Positions 49,801-61,800 of a stretch of DNA of 64,000 nt are shown piece by piece (position 1 is the first letter of the stretch; the number at the start of each line of letters is the position of its first letter). Origin of the DNA: Trichostrongylus colubriformis (lineage: Eukaryota > Nematoda > Chromadorea > Rhabditida > Trichostrongylidae); contig OZ022261.1 of NCBI GenBank assembly GCA_963978905.1, positions 16,093,475-16,157,474 of the forward strand. Reading direction: 5' to 3'. The notes below the pieces were generated by a model that made no database searches, was not told where the DNA came from, and saw only the letters and a list, made by a program, of their open reading frames with translations. The position numbers and the translations under genes were made by a program.

Positions 49801-52800
49801 AGAAAGTTACGTAAACAGTCCCACTCCCCGTAGGCAACGGCGGCGGACGACGGGACGAGGCTTTTACTCGGAGGCCCCGCTCACTCGGACGTACTTTGTG
49901 GTGCTGTATAACAGCCAGATTCATATTTTCCGCGTGAAATTTTGCATGAGGCCCACATTAGGCAAATACAACACGGACATGTGGGTAACACAAAACTCAT
50001 TTTTCCGCAGACGATTCCTTTAAAGGCAAGGCTGGATACTGCCAAATTGTGGAATATGAAGTAGCGGAGCTCAGCAGTGTAACAGAAGAGAGAGAACGAA
50101 GTAAAACGGCCAAGGGACCGAGAAACAAGAACCCGAAAACCTCTGTCTCTTTCTCGCCCACTCTGCGTCACTAGCCGGGGTAATATTGGAGACGAGCGAG
50201 CGGCTAAACCATCCGGTTGCGAACGGTGTCCCACCCCCGCCGGCAACTCTCCTGGCTGATGAATTGCAGAATGACACGTCGTGCTGCGGGATCGTAATGA
50301 GGCCCTAAGCTGCTCATTTAACCCATTGGAGCCCGCGCATGGTCTGCGATTGGCAGCCGCGTGGGACCGCCCCGCCCGATAGAGCGTCGCGACTGCAGCC
50401 CATATATGGGCTACATGGGCCGTTGTGGCCGGTTTTTTGGGAGTACTCTTTTTTTTTTTTGCAGGAAACGAGGAAGGGAGGCGTAAATCAATGGATTACG
50501 AAGTCGTGAATTCTATTACAATTTCGCGCACTTTCTGCTTCTGTGTGCACCCTCCCCGCTCTCCCTCATCCATTTATAGTTTGGTAGGATGGGTAGAGAT
50601 GTAGAACCTGGATTTCTGATCGATCAGAGTACGCATTCAGCCCTCTGTAGTGACCCGACGCGGAATCTTCTGAACAACACCTGGAGGATAAATTCTACCA
50701 ACTTCTGATCGAATCGGACGAAGGGACCGAAACAACACAGCATGAGTCCACTGATAAATCGCTTCTTCCTGATGATGACCTTACGCAACCGGCTCTGAAG
50801 ATGATGGAGGAATGGAAAACACCTGGTCTAATACTGCTACCATTTGCGACTGTTGCACTTTCACTGGAGTGTATGGACCTGCTACTCCTGTGTTTAAGTG
50901 CAAGGAGCCTATGTACTTTTACAATCTCTTTCTCGATACAGATATGATGGATCTCATCGTCAAGGAGACATATATATATATGGGGAGCAGGAGACCGGAG
51001 ACAGAAGAGCAACTTTCCAAGAGACGGCAAAGGTCGAGATGAGAAAATTTTTGGGAATCGGTCTGGGACTAGTGAGATGGGACTGTGATATGTTCAGATT
51101 TGACTTCTCGTAAACCTATTTGTGAGTGAGATGTGCAGATGTTCACTGGAGTGTATGGGCCTGCTACTCCTGATGGGAGTTTTTGTAAACCTATCAGTAA
51201 AACAAGATAATCATGACCAACTTCGAGGAATTTTTCCATGTTAGCTGTATTCATTTGAAAATATTGCAAGAACAATATCTTTTTGTGACCCAAAACATAT
51301 GCTTATTCAGTGAGCCCAGCTCAACATAAAACAAACAAAACCTGTTCAATAAATGCTAATAAAAACGAGAAAAATCTGTTTGATTACTGCAGCCCACATG
51401 TGGGCTGCATGGTCCCACGCGACCGACAAACTGCAGCCCACATATGGGCTGCAAGGTGTCGAATGGGTTAATGAAACTTTCGCTACACATGACCTATCCT
51501 GAAGTGGAAGGTTTGCTTTAAGGGAACGTTCACTCTCGGATCTAACTTTCTCCTTACCCCTTCGGTGCCTTCAGCGGATATCCATTTGTCTTGCTGCGTA
51601 CTGTAGATGAAAAGATGCCGCTGAATTTGCGGCTGCGATTGAAGCGTATGCACTAGAATACATTTCACATGAACTTTTATTTCGTCAAGGTTGGTAATCT
51701 GAATTCCACGAAATAATGACATGACCTGGGAAAATCATCAACGCGTTGCAGGGCTGATTATGCCTGCCACACTCCTCATAATAAATTTTCGACAGGTATA
51801 CAGCGAGCATGCTTATCATAGGATCCACCACGTCATTGTGTACTCTCCGGATATGTGCACTATGACGAATTTTCGCGCGACGCGTTGCTCGGCGGGTAAG
51901 TACCAGTGGCAGAGCATTCAGGCGAGGCAGTGTGGCATGAATGGAGGAGGCAGGGTGGCATGGGTGAAGGTGGCAGTGTGGCATGGATGGAAGTGCAAAG
52001 GTGACGCAGCCACGCTCTGCCGGGCTCCCGAGAGCAATCGATTCGGCAAGTCGTACTGATGGCGCTGCGAGTGCGTCGCCGTGGAGCGATTTTCTTTCAT
52101 AAGTGCACACCCGTACTCTCCAGGAGATCTTCCATGGTTGGGTTGCAATGATGAGCTGAAGACCATGGTGAGATCGACATCCTGCACAGCTCATCCTATG
52201 ACGTCAATATTACTGATATCGCTTGTTCGCTCATGCACGGGACGGGCACGAGCATGTGTGCTCGGCGTAACATTCCCATATGCTAGAGACCCTTACTTAT
52301 GGGAGGAGACAATCAACCAGCGCCGTCTCTTTTCTCTGCACATCTACTTCTGTTTGTATGAAGTTGTTAGTATTCATGAGGTAATTTCCATCTTGTCTGT
52401 ATCGTAGTGCTGATTCTAAGTATCGGTGCACTATATACCTTTGTGGTCGACCTTCTGTAACGTTACGGCTGCACTACCATAAGCGATCTACAAAGTGGGA
52501 TCTCACCCTTGTTCAATGAGGTAAACATACGGCTGGGCAAATATCAGTTTTGAATTCAAAACAGTTGCTCTTCGGCTTTAGCAGGAAGTGGACGCTTGAA
52601 CCACCTCTATTGTAAAGATGCTCCACTGATCCGATGTGTTAGGTTATCAGCGGCTGATACGCTTTTTCTTGCTTGATTCAAGACCAGAATCTACTGTTGT
52701 CGATTTTAGCTTCATCGATATTATTAGGTTGTCCCGAAAGTTCCGGAACACCTCGACCTCTTTTTTTTTCAAATTTATTTCATTACAACACAAGGCCTTT

Positions 52801-55800
52801 TGAAGCATGTCATACATCATTCGGAAGAGAATTTTCTACTCTACAGAATGGCATGTCTTGTTGACTGAAATGTGTTTATGTTGTAAAGAAATAAATTTGA
52901 AAAAGTGGTCGAGGTGTTCCGGAACTTTCGGGACAACCTAATAGATTGGTTCATAATTAATGCGGCTTTTTATTGTTACGTTTTTTATAGTGGGAATTGA
53001 CGTTTTGACGACCAATAAGTGGGGCAGTTCTTTACTGTGATGTCAAAATTCCCCCAAATAACCATTCAAATACATTTTTGCTAAATTACATTAGGTTGAG
53101 AAATAAGTTCCCGTCGTTTTTCAATCCCCTGTATTTCGCAAACGTTCTCTTCCTTTCGACGAAGGTAATATACACTGCGGTGCATAAGTTTCTGGGAAAC
53201 TTCTCAGGTACAGATTGTAGCAAATTTAATCGCGCATCTACACATGACACCAAACTTGAGCTTGAAATAACAGAACAAATTTATCTTCATTTTTTCAAAA
53301 AAATGCAGCTTTTCCGATGGTGCAAAATGATAAAGCCACCCTAAGTTATTCCGTCGCTTCTCATCTGTATTTGCTGAAACGTTTTGCTGCGGTAATGTTC
53401 TTCTTTTTCAGGTAATGGGGAAAGGAAAACCCCTATCTGATTTCGAAAAAAGCCAAATTGTCGCAAAAAAAAGCGGAGGGATAGTCAAATCGTCAATTGC
53501 GCAAGAATTTAACCGCAGCCACACAGTTGTCGACAACTTTCTCAAGGATCCTGAACTGAGAAGAGTTCTGGGCGATCTCCTTCACTTTCCGAGAAGGATA
53601 AGCGCCGCATTCTCAGAAAAAGTATCGAATTTCACCAAGTCAAGCTCCGATACCAGGTCTTCTTTGGAGCTAAACGTCTCTAAAACAACTGTTTTGCGGG
53701 TTCTGAAAAAAAGTGCAAGTTTATCTCGCGACAGAAAATGAGGAAAGCACCATTCATGACACGAGAACACCGCAAAAATCGAGTGCAGTTCGTCAAAACA
53801 TGCAGCCGAGGGTCTGGAGTAAGGTAGGGTATTAGGTCGTAGAATCCTTCTTGCTTTCATATGATGTTTTTCCTCTCCAGATTGTTTTGTAAGGCTGAAG
53901 GAGACACTCCGATATTACTGGCATGATCTAAGAAAGGACAAGCTACGATTTTTGAGAAGGAATTTCAAAGGAGGGGGCGTTGTGGTGTGGGCCGCCATTT
54001 CATCGAAGAAACGTCTGAAGTTATGTTTTGTTCCTAAAAAGATGAGTTCCCCCGGTTACCAAGTGGTCATGCGCCGTGCACTTCTCCCGTTCTGGCGTGA
54101 AAATCGAAGCTGAAATCTTGTTTTCATGCAAGATAAGGGCACAGCCAGAGCACAATTGCATGGTTCAGCCGTCACTGAATAAGGCTCCTGCCCTGGCCGG
54201 CAAATAGCCCAGGCCTTAATCCGATGGAAAATGTATGGCGCTTCATGGTGCGACGGATTTATGCAGATAACAGGGAAATCCAAGGAGTTAAGGAGCTCAA
54301 AAAGGCTATAATCCACGCGTGGCACCAAGAGGACCAAGATCTTATTAATAATCTTTACATGAGTCTAGACAATCGGATTTTTCAGGTTATTCGGAGAGAA
54401 GGAAGGCCAACGGATTATTAGAGTAGCGTATTGTCCCTCTGTTGTTTACGAGTTGTTAAAATTCCTTACTGGCTTTATCATTTTGCACCATCGGAAAAGC
54501 TGCATTTTTTGAAAAAATGAAGATAAATTTGTTCTGTTATTTCAAGCTCAAGTTTGGTATTGATGTGTAGATGCGCGATCAAATTTGCTACAATCTATAC
54601 CTGAGAGGTTTCCCAGAAACATCTTACTATGAAAGTTTATGAACAATTTATGAGTGGCTTTATCATTATGCACCGCAGTGTATGTGTTCGATAGAGCTTT
54701 TTGTGCTCTACGAAACTGTGCTATTTGTTTTTCGATTCCTTTGACTGCTTGATATTTATGAGGTTTAGAAATTAAGTTATCTGGAGGCGAAAATTCCCAC
54801 TCCCGACATTTCCTCTTCTTCGTCTGCTATCGAGGAAAAGATGTATACGCACATGTTTTGATAGATCTTTTTCACTCTACAAAACGGTTCCATTTGTTCT
54901 TGGTCGTTTGATTGTTTGTTGTAAGGTCTGCTCCTTTGGCGCATCGAGGTGCGAAGAAGCTGACCTTTTCGTTGTCAGATGAAATCAAGTGTGGGGATTA
55001 GACATCCCGAGCCATCTACTGTTATAATCGAGGGGTGTCTTGCACGACGAAAGCGTTTGGTAAAATCTGGATTTTTTGCGAAAAAAGTGCGAGTGGGCTT
55101 TACTGAATACTCCATTTCTAAGCCCCAGGCATATCAAACTGCGAAAGTATTCAAAAAGCTAGTGACATTATCTTGTAAAGCGAGAAAATGGCTCTATCGA
55201 TCGCATACATAAATATTCTCCTCAATCTCGATGGTAGACGAGGAAGAGAAGATACCGGAAGTACTTTTGCTGAGTGCTGCATTTGTGTGTCTTAAAAACA
55301 ACAAGAAGTACGATTGAGTAAAAGGCAGTACCGTTTTGTAGAGCTGAGAAAGCGTTATCGGAAACTCATGCGCGTATATTTTTTGATCCCGATGGCAGAC
55401 GAGGAAGATGAATTGTCGAGAAGGCGAATTTTCGTTCTCTGCTTGCTTCATCTCTAAACCTTATAAAAATATTAGGTAATTGGAGGAATCGGAGAACAAA
55501 AAGCGGCGCTGTGTAGAGCAGAAAAAGTTCTGTATGTAAAAATATATGTGAAATCTTTGTCGACAGATAAAAGGAACAGTGTGAAAAACCGAAAACAAAA
55601 AAAACGGCGGGAACCTATTCCTCAAACCTTATTATTCTTTTTGCTGAATAAAATTGTTGATAAAAGCCGCATTGATCATACACTAACCGAGTATATTGTT
55701 TGGCATGTTGCCAGGCAGCTCTTTATTCAATTTATCTGTTTGGCAAAAGTGATTAGGCTGCCCCATCTCTACCAAAATTTTACTCGAAATCATCAATCAA

Positions 55801-58800
55801 TGATCATCAGTGGAAAGGAAAAGAACAGAATTCGTCAGGTTTCCTGCGCATACTCGGTCGTGGAAAGGATCTCATCATCAGTGGCGGATTCAATGTTTAT
55901 GCAAAGGAAGTCGAAGACTGTATCGACAGGCTCCCCGACATTGGCGAATCGGCTGTTATTGGTAATTATAATTATTTCGTATTACTTCTTTGCTGATTCT
56001 TTACGCAGAAAGTTTAGGCCATTGTAGGGGTACCACACAAAGATCTTGGAGAGGTAGTTGTAGCTGTTGTCAGTGTGAATAGCTCAAAGCCAATAAACGA
56101 AAAGAAGAAAGAAGCAGAGATCATAACAGCATTGAAGGATTTACTCGTCAAGTATAAGGTAATTATTCACATTGTTCCAGTGATAATTATGTTGTCATCA
56201 ACAAAACACCTGCTGTGCACAATTTACGTATTTGTGATTTGCACATTAGTCTCGGTGTAGGTGTTGAACTCAAAGAGATCGTCGTTGGGAATTATAAGAT
56301 ACCATTTCCTCTCAAAATCTCTCTACTAGATGCAGTACATGAACAGAGGCGCGAAAGAATTGAGAAATTTCCTTGAGAATTCGAAAGAGCGAATGAACAA
56401 CGGCTCGTTCAGATTGCCGTGGAGCTATGTACATCTGAACAGCTGCCGGGAAGGAGCGAGCAGTTCAAGTTTTCTCGCCCCATGTTAATTTGCTTTCCAC
56501 TCTGCGTTCCTGACCACATCGCCGTCGCCTCTTTCCTCGCAAGGCCCCGTTGCCGCTCCCCTTAGATGCTCCACCCCTTCGGATCACTTTGAGGAGTTCT
56601 TTCTTTGCCGGATTTTTTTCGCGTGAAACTTTGCATGCGGCATTTAGTAAGCACGTAATATGGACTTATTATGTGGGTAACAGAAAATGAACTTTCCGGC
56701 ATTTACTTGTCAAAACCATGGTCTACAAGTGTGAGTCTTCCTGAAAGCTCGCACACTCGACAGTGCTGACATTTGCCTGAAATACCTTCCAGCTTTTTGA
56801 AGTGATTAGTGATTTATTCGTTTGAGTAGTGCGGTACAAGTGAGGTACTGAAAAGTGCGTTTGCAGTATCTCATTCTTCTGCTGTTTGGCATGAAATTCA
56901 AATTTGCTGGAGCTTACTAAATTATAGTGGCAGCTTGCTGAGATCACATGTCCTGCAGCAGCTATCAGTATTTAATGGTTGTAAATGCGATTGTATGGCG
57001 GCCAATGCCAAGGGCAGATAAAGAATTTATGAATCACTGAACTGCAAGCGCTGGTGAATGTAGGCTCAAAGACGAGTTGAATTCACTAAGTTAAGTGTGG
57101 TGTGTTCTTTCGTGCATTTGGGAAGGTATAAAAGAAATAAAGGGATGGTCACACAAAGTGTCGTTTATTTGCTGTTTATTTGCTTGCAGTGCCCAAAATA
57201 GAATATTCCCGTGGCTTCCGACAAAATAGAAATCTATTGCAACAATTCCACACGTAGGAACTCGTGAGCAGATCCACGACAAGCATCGAAATCACACTCA
57301 AAAGGTACTGATGAGTGCGTTGGAAGGAGAATTCTTGCGAAAGGCGTGCAGCAGTGAGCTACAAGCGCAAATCAATACACTTGCACAGGGACGTTCGTCG
57401 CCTGAATGTTTCGAAAGCTGTCAACGAATACTCTTGCGCTGGGATGTGAATCCCTTCTCCTACTACCGTGATCAGCATCACGTTTTCAAAAGTGAACCTG
57501 CTCAGATTGCTGTAGCACAGGCTAGCTGCCGCACAATCTTGAATAATTAAGGGGTGCCAACACAGGTTGTGATTTTGACGTTTCGACAATGGCACAATTT
57601 TATCGCGACGGTACCGTCATAGTGTTAAAAAGACGCGAAAAGACCAGGAAATTGTAGGAAGCGATTTAATGGGATAGCCTGTATCAATTCTTAGTACAAA
57701 TGCTTTTTCTCAGCGAAAAATGACCAAAATTAAGTTTGGATATTATTTCCCTTCTCTATCTCACAGAGGTTATGCGATGGGAAAAATCATGTTAATTGAG
57801 TGTTCAGCGATACGGTAAGAAGTCTCACGTGAAGAAGTTTTTTTCCTCTTCCGTGTCTACTTTGTCTATTTAATCAACCTGTAGGACAGTTGAATAAAAT
57901 TCACAGCCGAGTTTTTGTATATGCACTTCGTTATGACCTTCCTCGAAAGGCTGCTCAGAAGATATTGACTTACAGTGTGTCCCAAAAGTATAGGTCCACC
58001 TTATTTTTCATCCATATCTCCAGAATGGATAAGCGATTCCTTTCCAAATTTTTATATGTAGTACCTGATCACTGTAGCAATCAAGCGCCTCAGTAAAATT
58101 GAAGACATAAAAATGCAAAATTTTATTTGATTTTTTTTTTCAAAAATAAGGGTGTCCCAAAAGTATAGGTCCACTCAGCTTTTCCGCCTTGCTTCCATCG
58201 AAAGGTAAGTTGTGAGGTAGGTGTGTTGACGCATCCTTCTGAGATTTACTCTACAGTGCCATGCCAAGCGGTACGCACTTTTCCGAGTACGAAAATGGGC
58301 AAATTCTGGCCCACAAGGACGTGAGACTCAGCAATCGCAAAATTTCTGAAAAGATGGGCCTATTCCAAAGCTCGATCAACAGCTTCTGTCGTACCATGGA
58401 CCTGTACGGAACGAAAAAGGGAAGTAGAAGGCCGTAGGAGATTTCTGAGAAGCAGGAGCGTCGGATCCTCAAAGCTGCGTCCAATTCCAGAAAGGGTGCT
58501 TGTCGACGGTGCAGGGAACTGGCACCTGCTGTATCGAAAAACACTGTGCACCGTCTGCTCAAGTCGTCTCCTCACATCGAGCGAAGATGGTTTTCGTCCT
58601 TGCCATACCTCACGAGGGCGCACGAAGAGGCTCGAATCCATTTTGCCAAGTAGAATGTCAGCTGGACCCATCAATAGGATGAGGTAGTCTGCAGGGTTAC
58701 ATTATTGACGTAGTAGTTCACACAGCATTAGTAATGGTGTTGCAGGTGATCTTTTCTGATGAGAAGAAGTTCAATTTGGACGGCTCGGACGGCTTAGCTA

Positions 58801-61800
58801 GTTACTGGAGGGATTTGGGGAAGGAGCCATGCTACTTCTTGAGGCGCGGATTTGCTGGTGGTAGTGGTATGGTAGGGGCCGCCTTCTCTCGCTTTGGTTA
58901 GAGCAGGATACTATTCATCACGCATCATATAGATTCTAGGGCTTTGCAGGACGTTCTAGAAAGTAATTTACTACCATATAAACAGCAGTACATAAAAACA
59001 TTGGGTGCACAGCCGACCAACACCCTTTCTGGAATCGGACGCAGCGTTGAGGATCCGTCGCTTCTGCTTCTCAGAAAGCTCCTACGGCCTTCCACTTCCC
59101 TTTTTCGTTCCGTACAGGTCCATGGTACGACAGAAGCTGTTGATCAAGCTTTGGGATAGGCCCATCTTTTCAGAAATTTTGCGATTGCTGAGTCCCACGT
59201 CCTTGTGGGCCAGAATTTGCCCATTTTCGTACTCGGAAAAGTGCGTACCGCTTGGCATTTCACTGTAGAGTAAATCTCAGAAGGATGCGTCAACACATCT
59301 TCTTCACAACTTACCTTTCGATGGAAGCAAGGCGGAAAAGCTGAGTGGACCTATACTTTTGGGACACCCTTATTTTTGAAAAAAAAATCAAATAAAATTT
59401 TGCAATTTTATGTCTTCAATTTTACTGAGGCGCTTGATTGCTACAGTGATCAGGTACCACATATAAAAATTTGGAAAGGAATCGCTTATCCATTCTGGAG
59501 ATATGGATAAAAAATAGGGTGGACCTATACTTTTGGGACACACTGTAGTTGAGATTTCTGTGTTATACTTGTCCCATCTCTTTCGTCCGAGTTGTCCCCG
59601 ATTTCCAGATTTTCCAATTTTTCACTGGGTCTATAATGGATATAAAGTGCCTGTGAACTTCCGAAGTCTAGAGATAGAGCTAATGAGCACAGAGGGCGGT
59701 TGGATGTAATCAGGCACGGTGCCTATCGCCAAAAGAGCATTTCGTAGCTCATCGTGCTGGCCTGTCTACCCCTCAGCAAAGTCGGCACAATTCCACTATC
59801 ACTTGTGCTTAATATTTTGACCCACTGACGACGTGTCTTCTTTAGCTGCTCCTATAACTTCCTGCTTACCATAGCATATCTACCCCACAGCAAAGCCGGC
59901 ACAGTTCTACTATCACTTGTTCATTAATAGGGGTTCTTTACGGCTCACAGCTGCTGTGTTTGTTAGGGTAAGATGTGATGTGAGAAGAAGTCGGTATTGG
60001 TGTGATGCTTTTATTTGTATGTAATATACATCCCTTGTTCTTTATACTTTGGTTTTAACTGCTCCAATAACTACGTGTTTACCATAGCCTATCTACCCCT
60101 CACCGAAGTTGCCACAGTTCTACTATCACTTGTTCTTTATGTTTTGACTTAATAATAATGATGTTCATTAGTATTTTGCTGAAATGTAATCAGACGATTC
60201 ACCTCTCTGTTACGCACGCCTCGCCCACTGTGGGCGGCGCGTAGTATTGTTTATGTGCTTCCTCTCGTTTCTTCGCCCATGCTCTCATCCCTCCTTAAAC
60301 GAAGTTTGTAGGCCATGCTGGAACGGAAATATGAACTTTTGTTTAAGCTGCGCCCATTCGAATTACGCTCCGCCCACCACCCTTGCAGGCTTCACAGAAT
60401 CGTGTCACCGATCTTATCTCAACTTCTTCCTACGTCTGGTCGCTCATACTATACCTATACGTCTCTGAACCTAGTTTTTTGGTCATGGTGGAACGAAGTT
60501 ATGAATATTGGTCAGAAGCTCCGCCTGCTTATGTTACGCTCCTCCCCTCGCCTTTAAGGTTCCATGGATTAGTGCTGCCGACCTTATCTGAACTTCTCCC
60601 CACGTCTCCGCCATTTTGGAGCTGCATTAAATTGTTTTCAACTGCTTATCAAAATCTCAGCAACGCTCCGCTCACTGTGGGCAGGGCGTAGCATATTCCA
60701 TGTACTCCACCTTATTTCTTCGCCCATGCTGTCATCCCTCCGTTAAAGAAGTTTTTAGGGCATGCTGGAACGGAGTTATAAACTTCTTTTGAGCTCCGCG
60801 TATTTAAGTCACGCTCTGCCCACCGCACTTATAGGCTTCACAAAATCGTGTTACCAACTTTATCTGAATTTCTCCCCACGTCTGGTTCCTTTTGAAACTG
60901 AATCAGACTGTTTTCAGCTGATTATCAAATTTTCGCCCCTTGTGGGCCCTTTTTCACCCCGCCCAATGCCCCGCCGATTGTGGGCTGGGCGTAACATCTG
61001 CTATGTGCGCTCCTAATTTCTTCGTTTATGCTGTACCTATTCCCTTTTGAACGAAGTTCCTAAGGCATGCTGGAACGGAGCTATGAATTTTTGTCCCAAG
61101 CTCCGCCTATCTGAAATACGCTCCGCCCACCGCACTCACACTTTTCATGGAATTGTGCCGCCGACCTTATCCGAACTTCTTCCCACGTCTGGGCCATTTT
61201 GGGACTGAATTAGGTCGTGTTCAGCTGATTTTCTGGTTTACAGCACGCGTGGCGTAACATTGTCTATGTGCGCCCCTTATTTCTTCGCGTTTATGCTGTA
61301 CCTATCCCCTTTTGAACAAGGTTTCTAAGGCATGCTGGAACGGAGCTATGAATTTTTGTCCTATGCTCCGCCTACCTGAACTACGCTTCGCCCACCACAC
61401 TCACACTTTTCATAGAATTGTGCTGACGACCTTATCCGAACTTCTTCCCACGTCTGGGCCAGTTTGGAACTGAATTAGATCGTTTTCAGCTGATTTTCTG
61501 ATTTCAGCACGCGCCCCGCCCACTGCGGGCGGAGCGTAACATTATCTATGTGCGCCCCTTATTTTTTCGCTCATGCTCTACCTATCCCACACTTGACTCG
61601 ACCTCTATAAGTTGCGCTTCGGATAGTTCTGAATTTCGTGGCAGACAGACAGACAGAGAGGCAGGCAGACGGACAGACAGACTAAGCGATAGTGATAGTG
61701 ATCGTCGCACTAACGCATAACCTTCTACGTGCACGTTGCATTTTGAAGGAACGCCACATTCTCGGGATTTGCGAAACCATATAGTTTTCTTAATGATCGT

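Noticed and set aside
51685..52194. 169-codon minus-strand open frame
   Set aside because: Opened by a GGCATG/GTGGCA minisatellite; other frames over the same stretch are also open.
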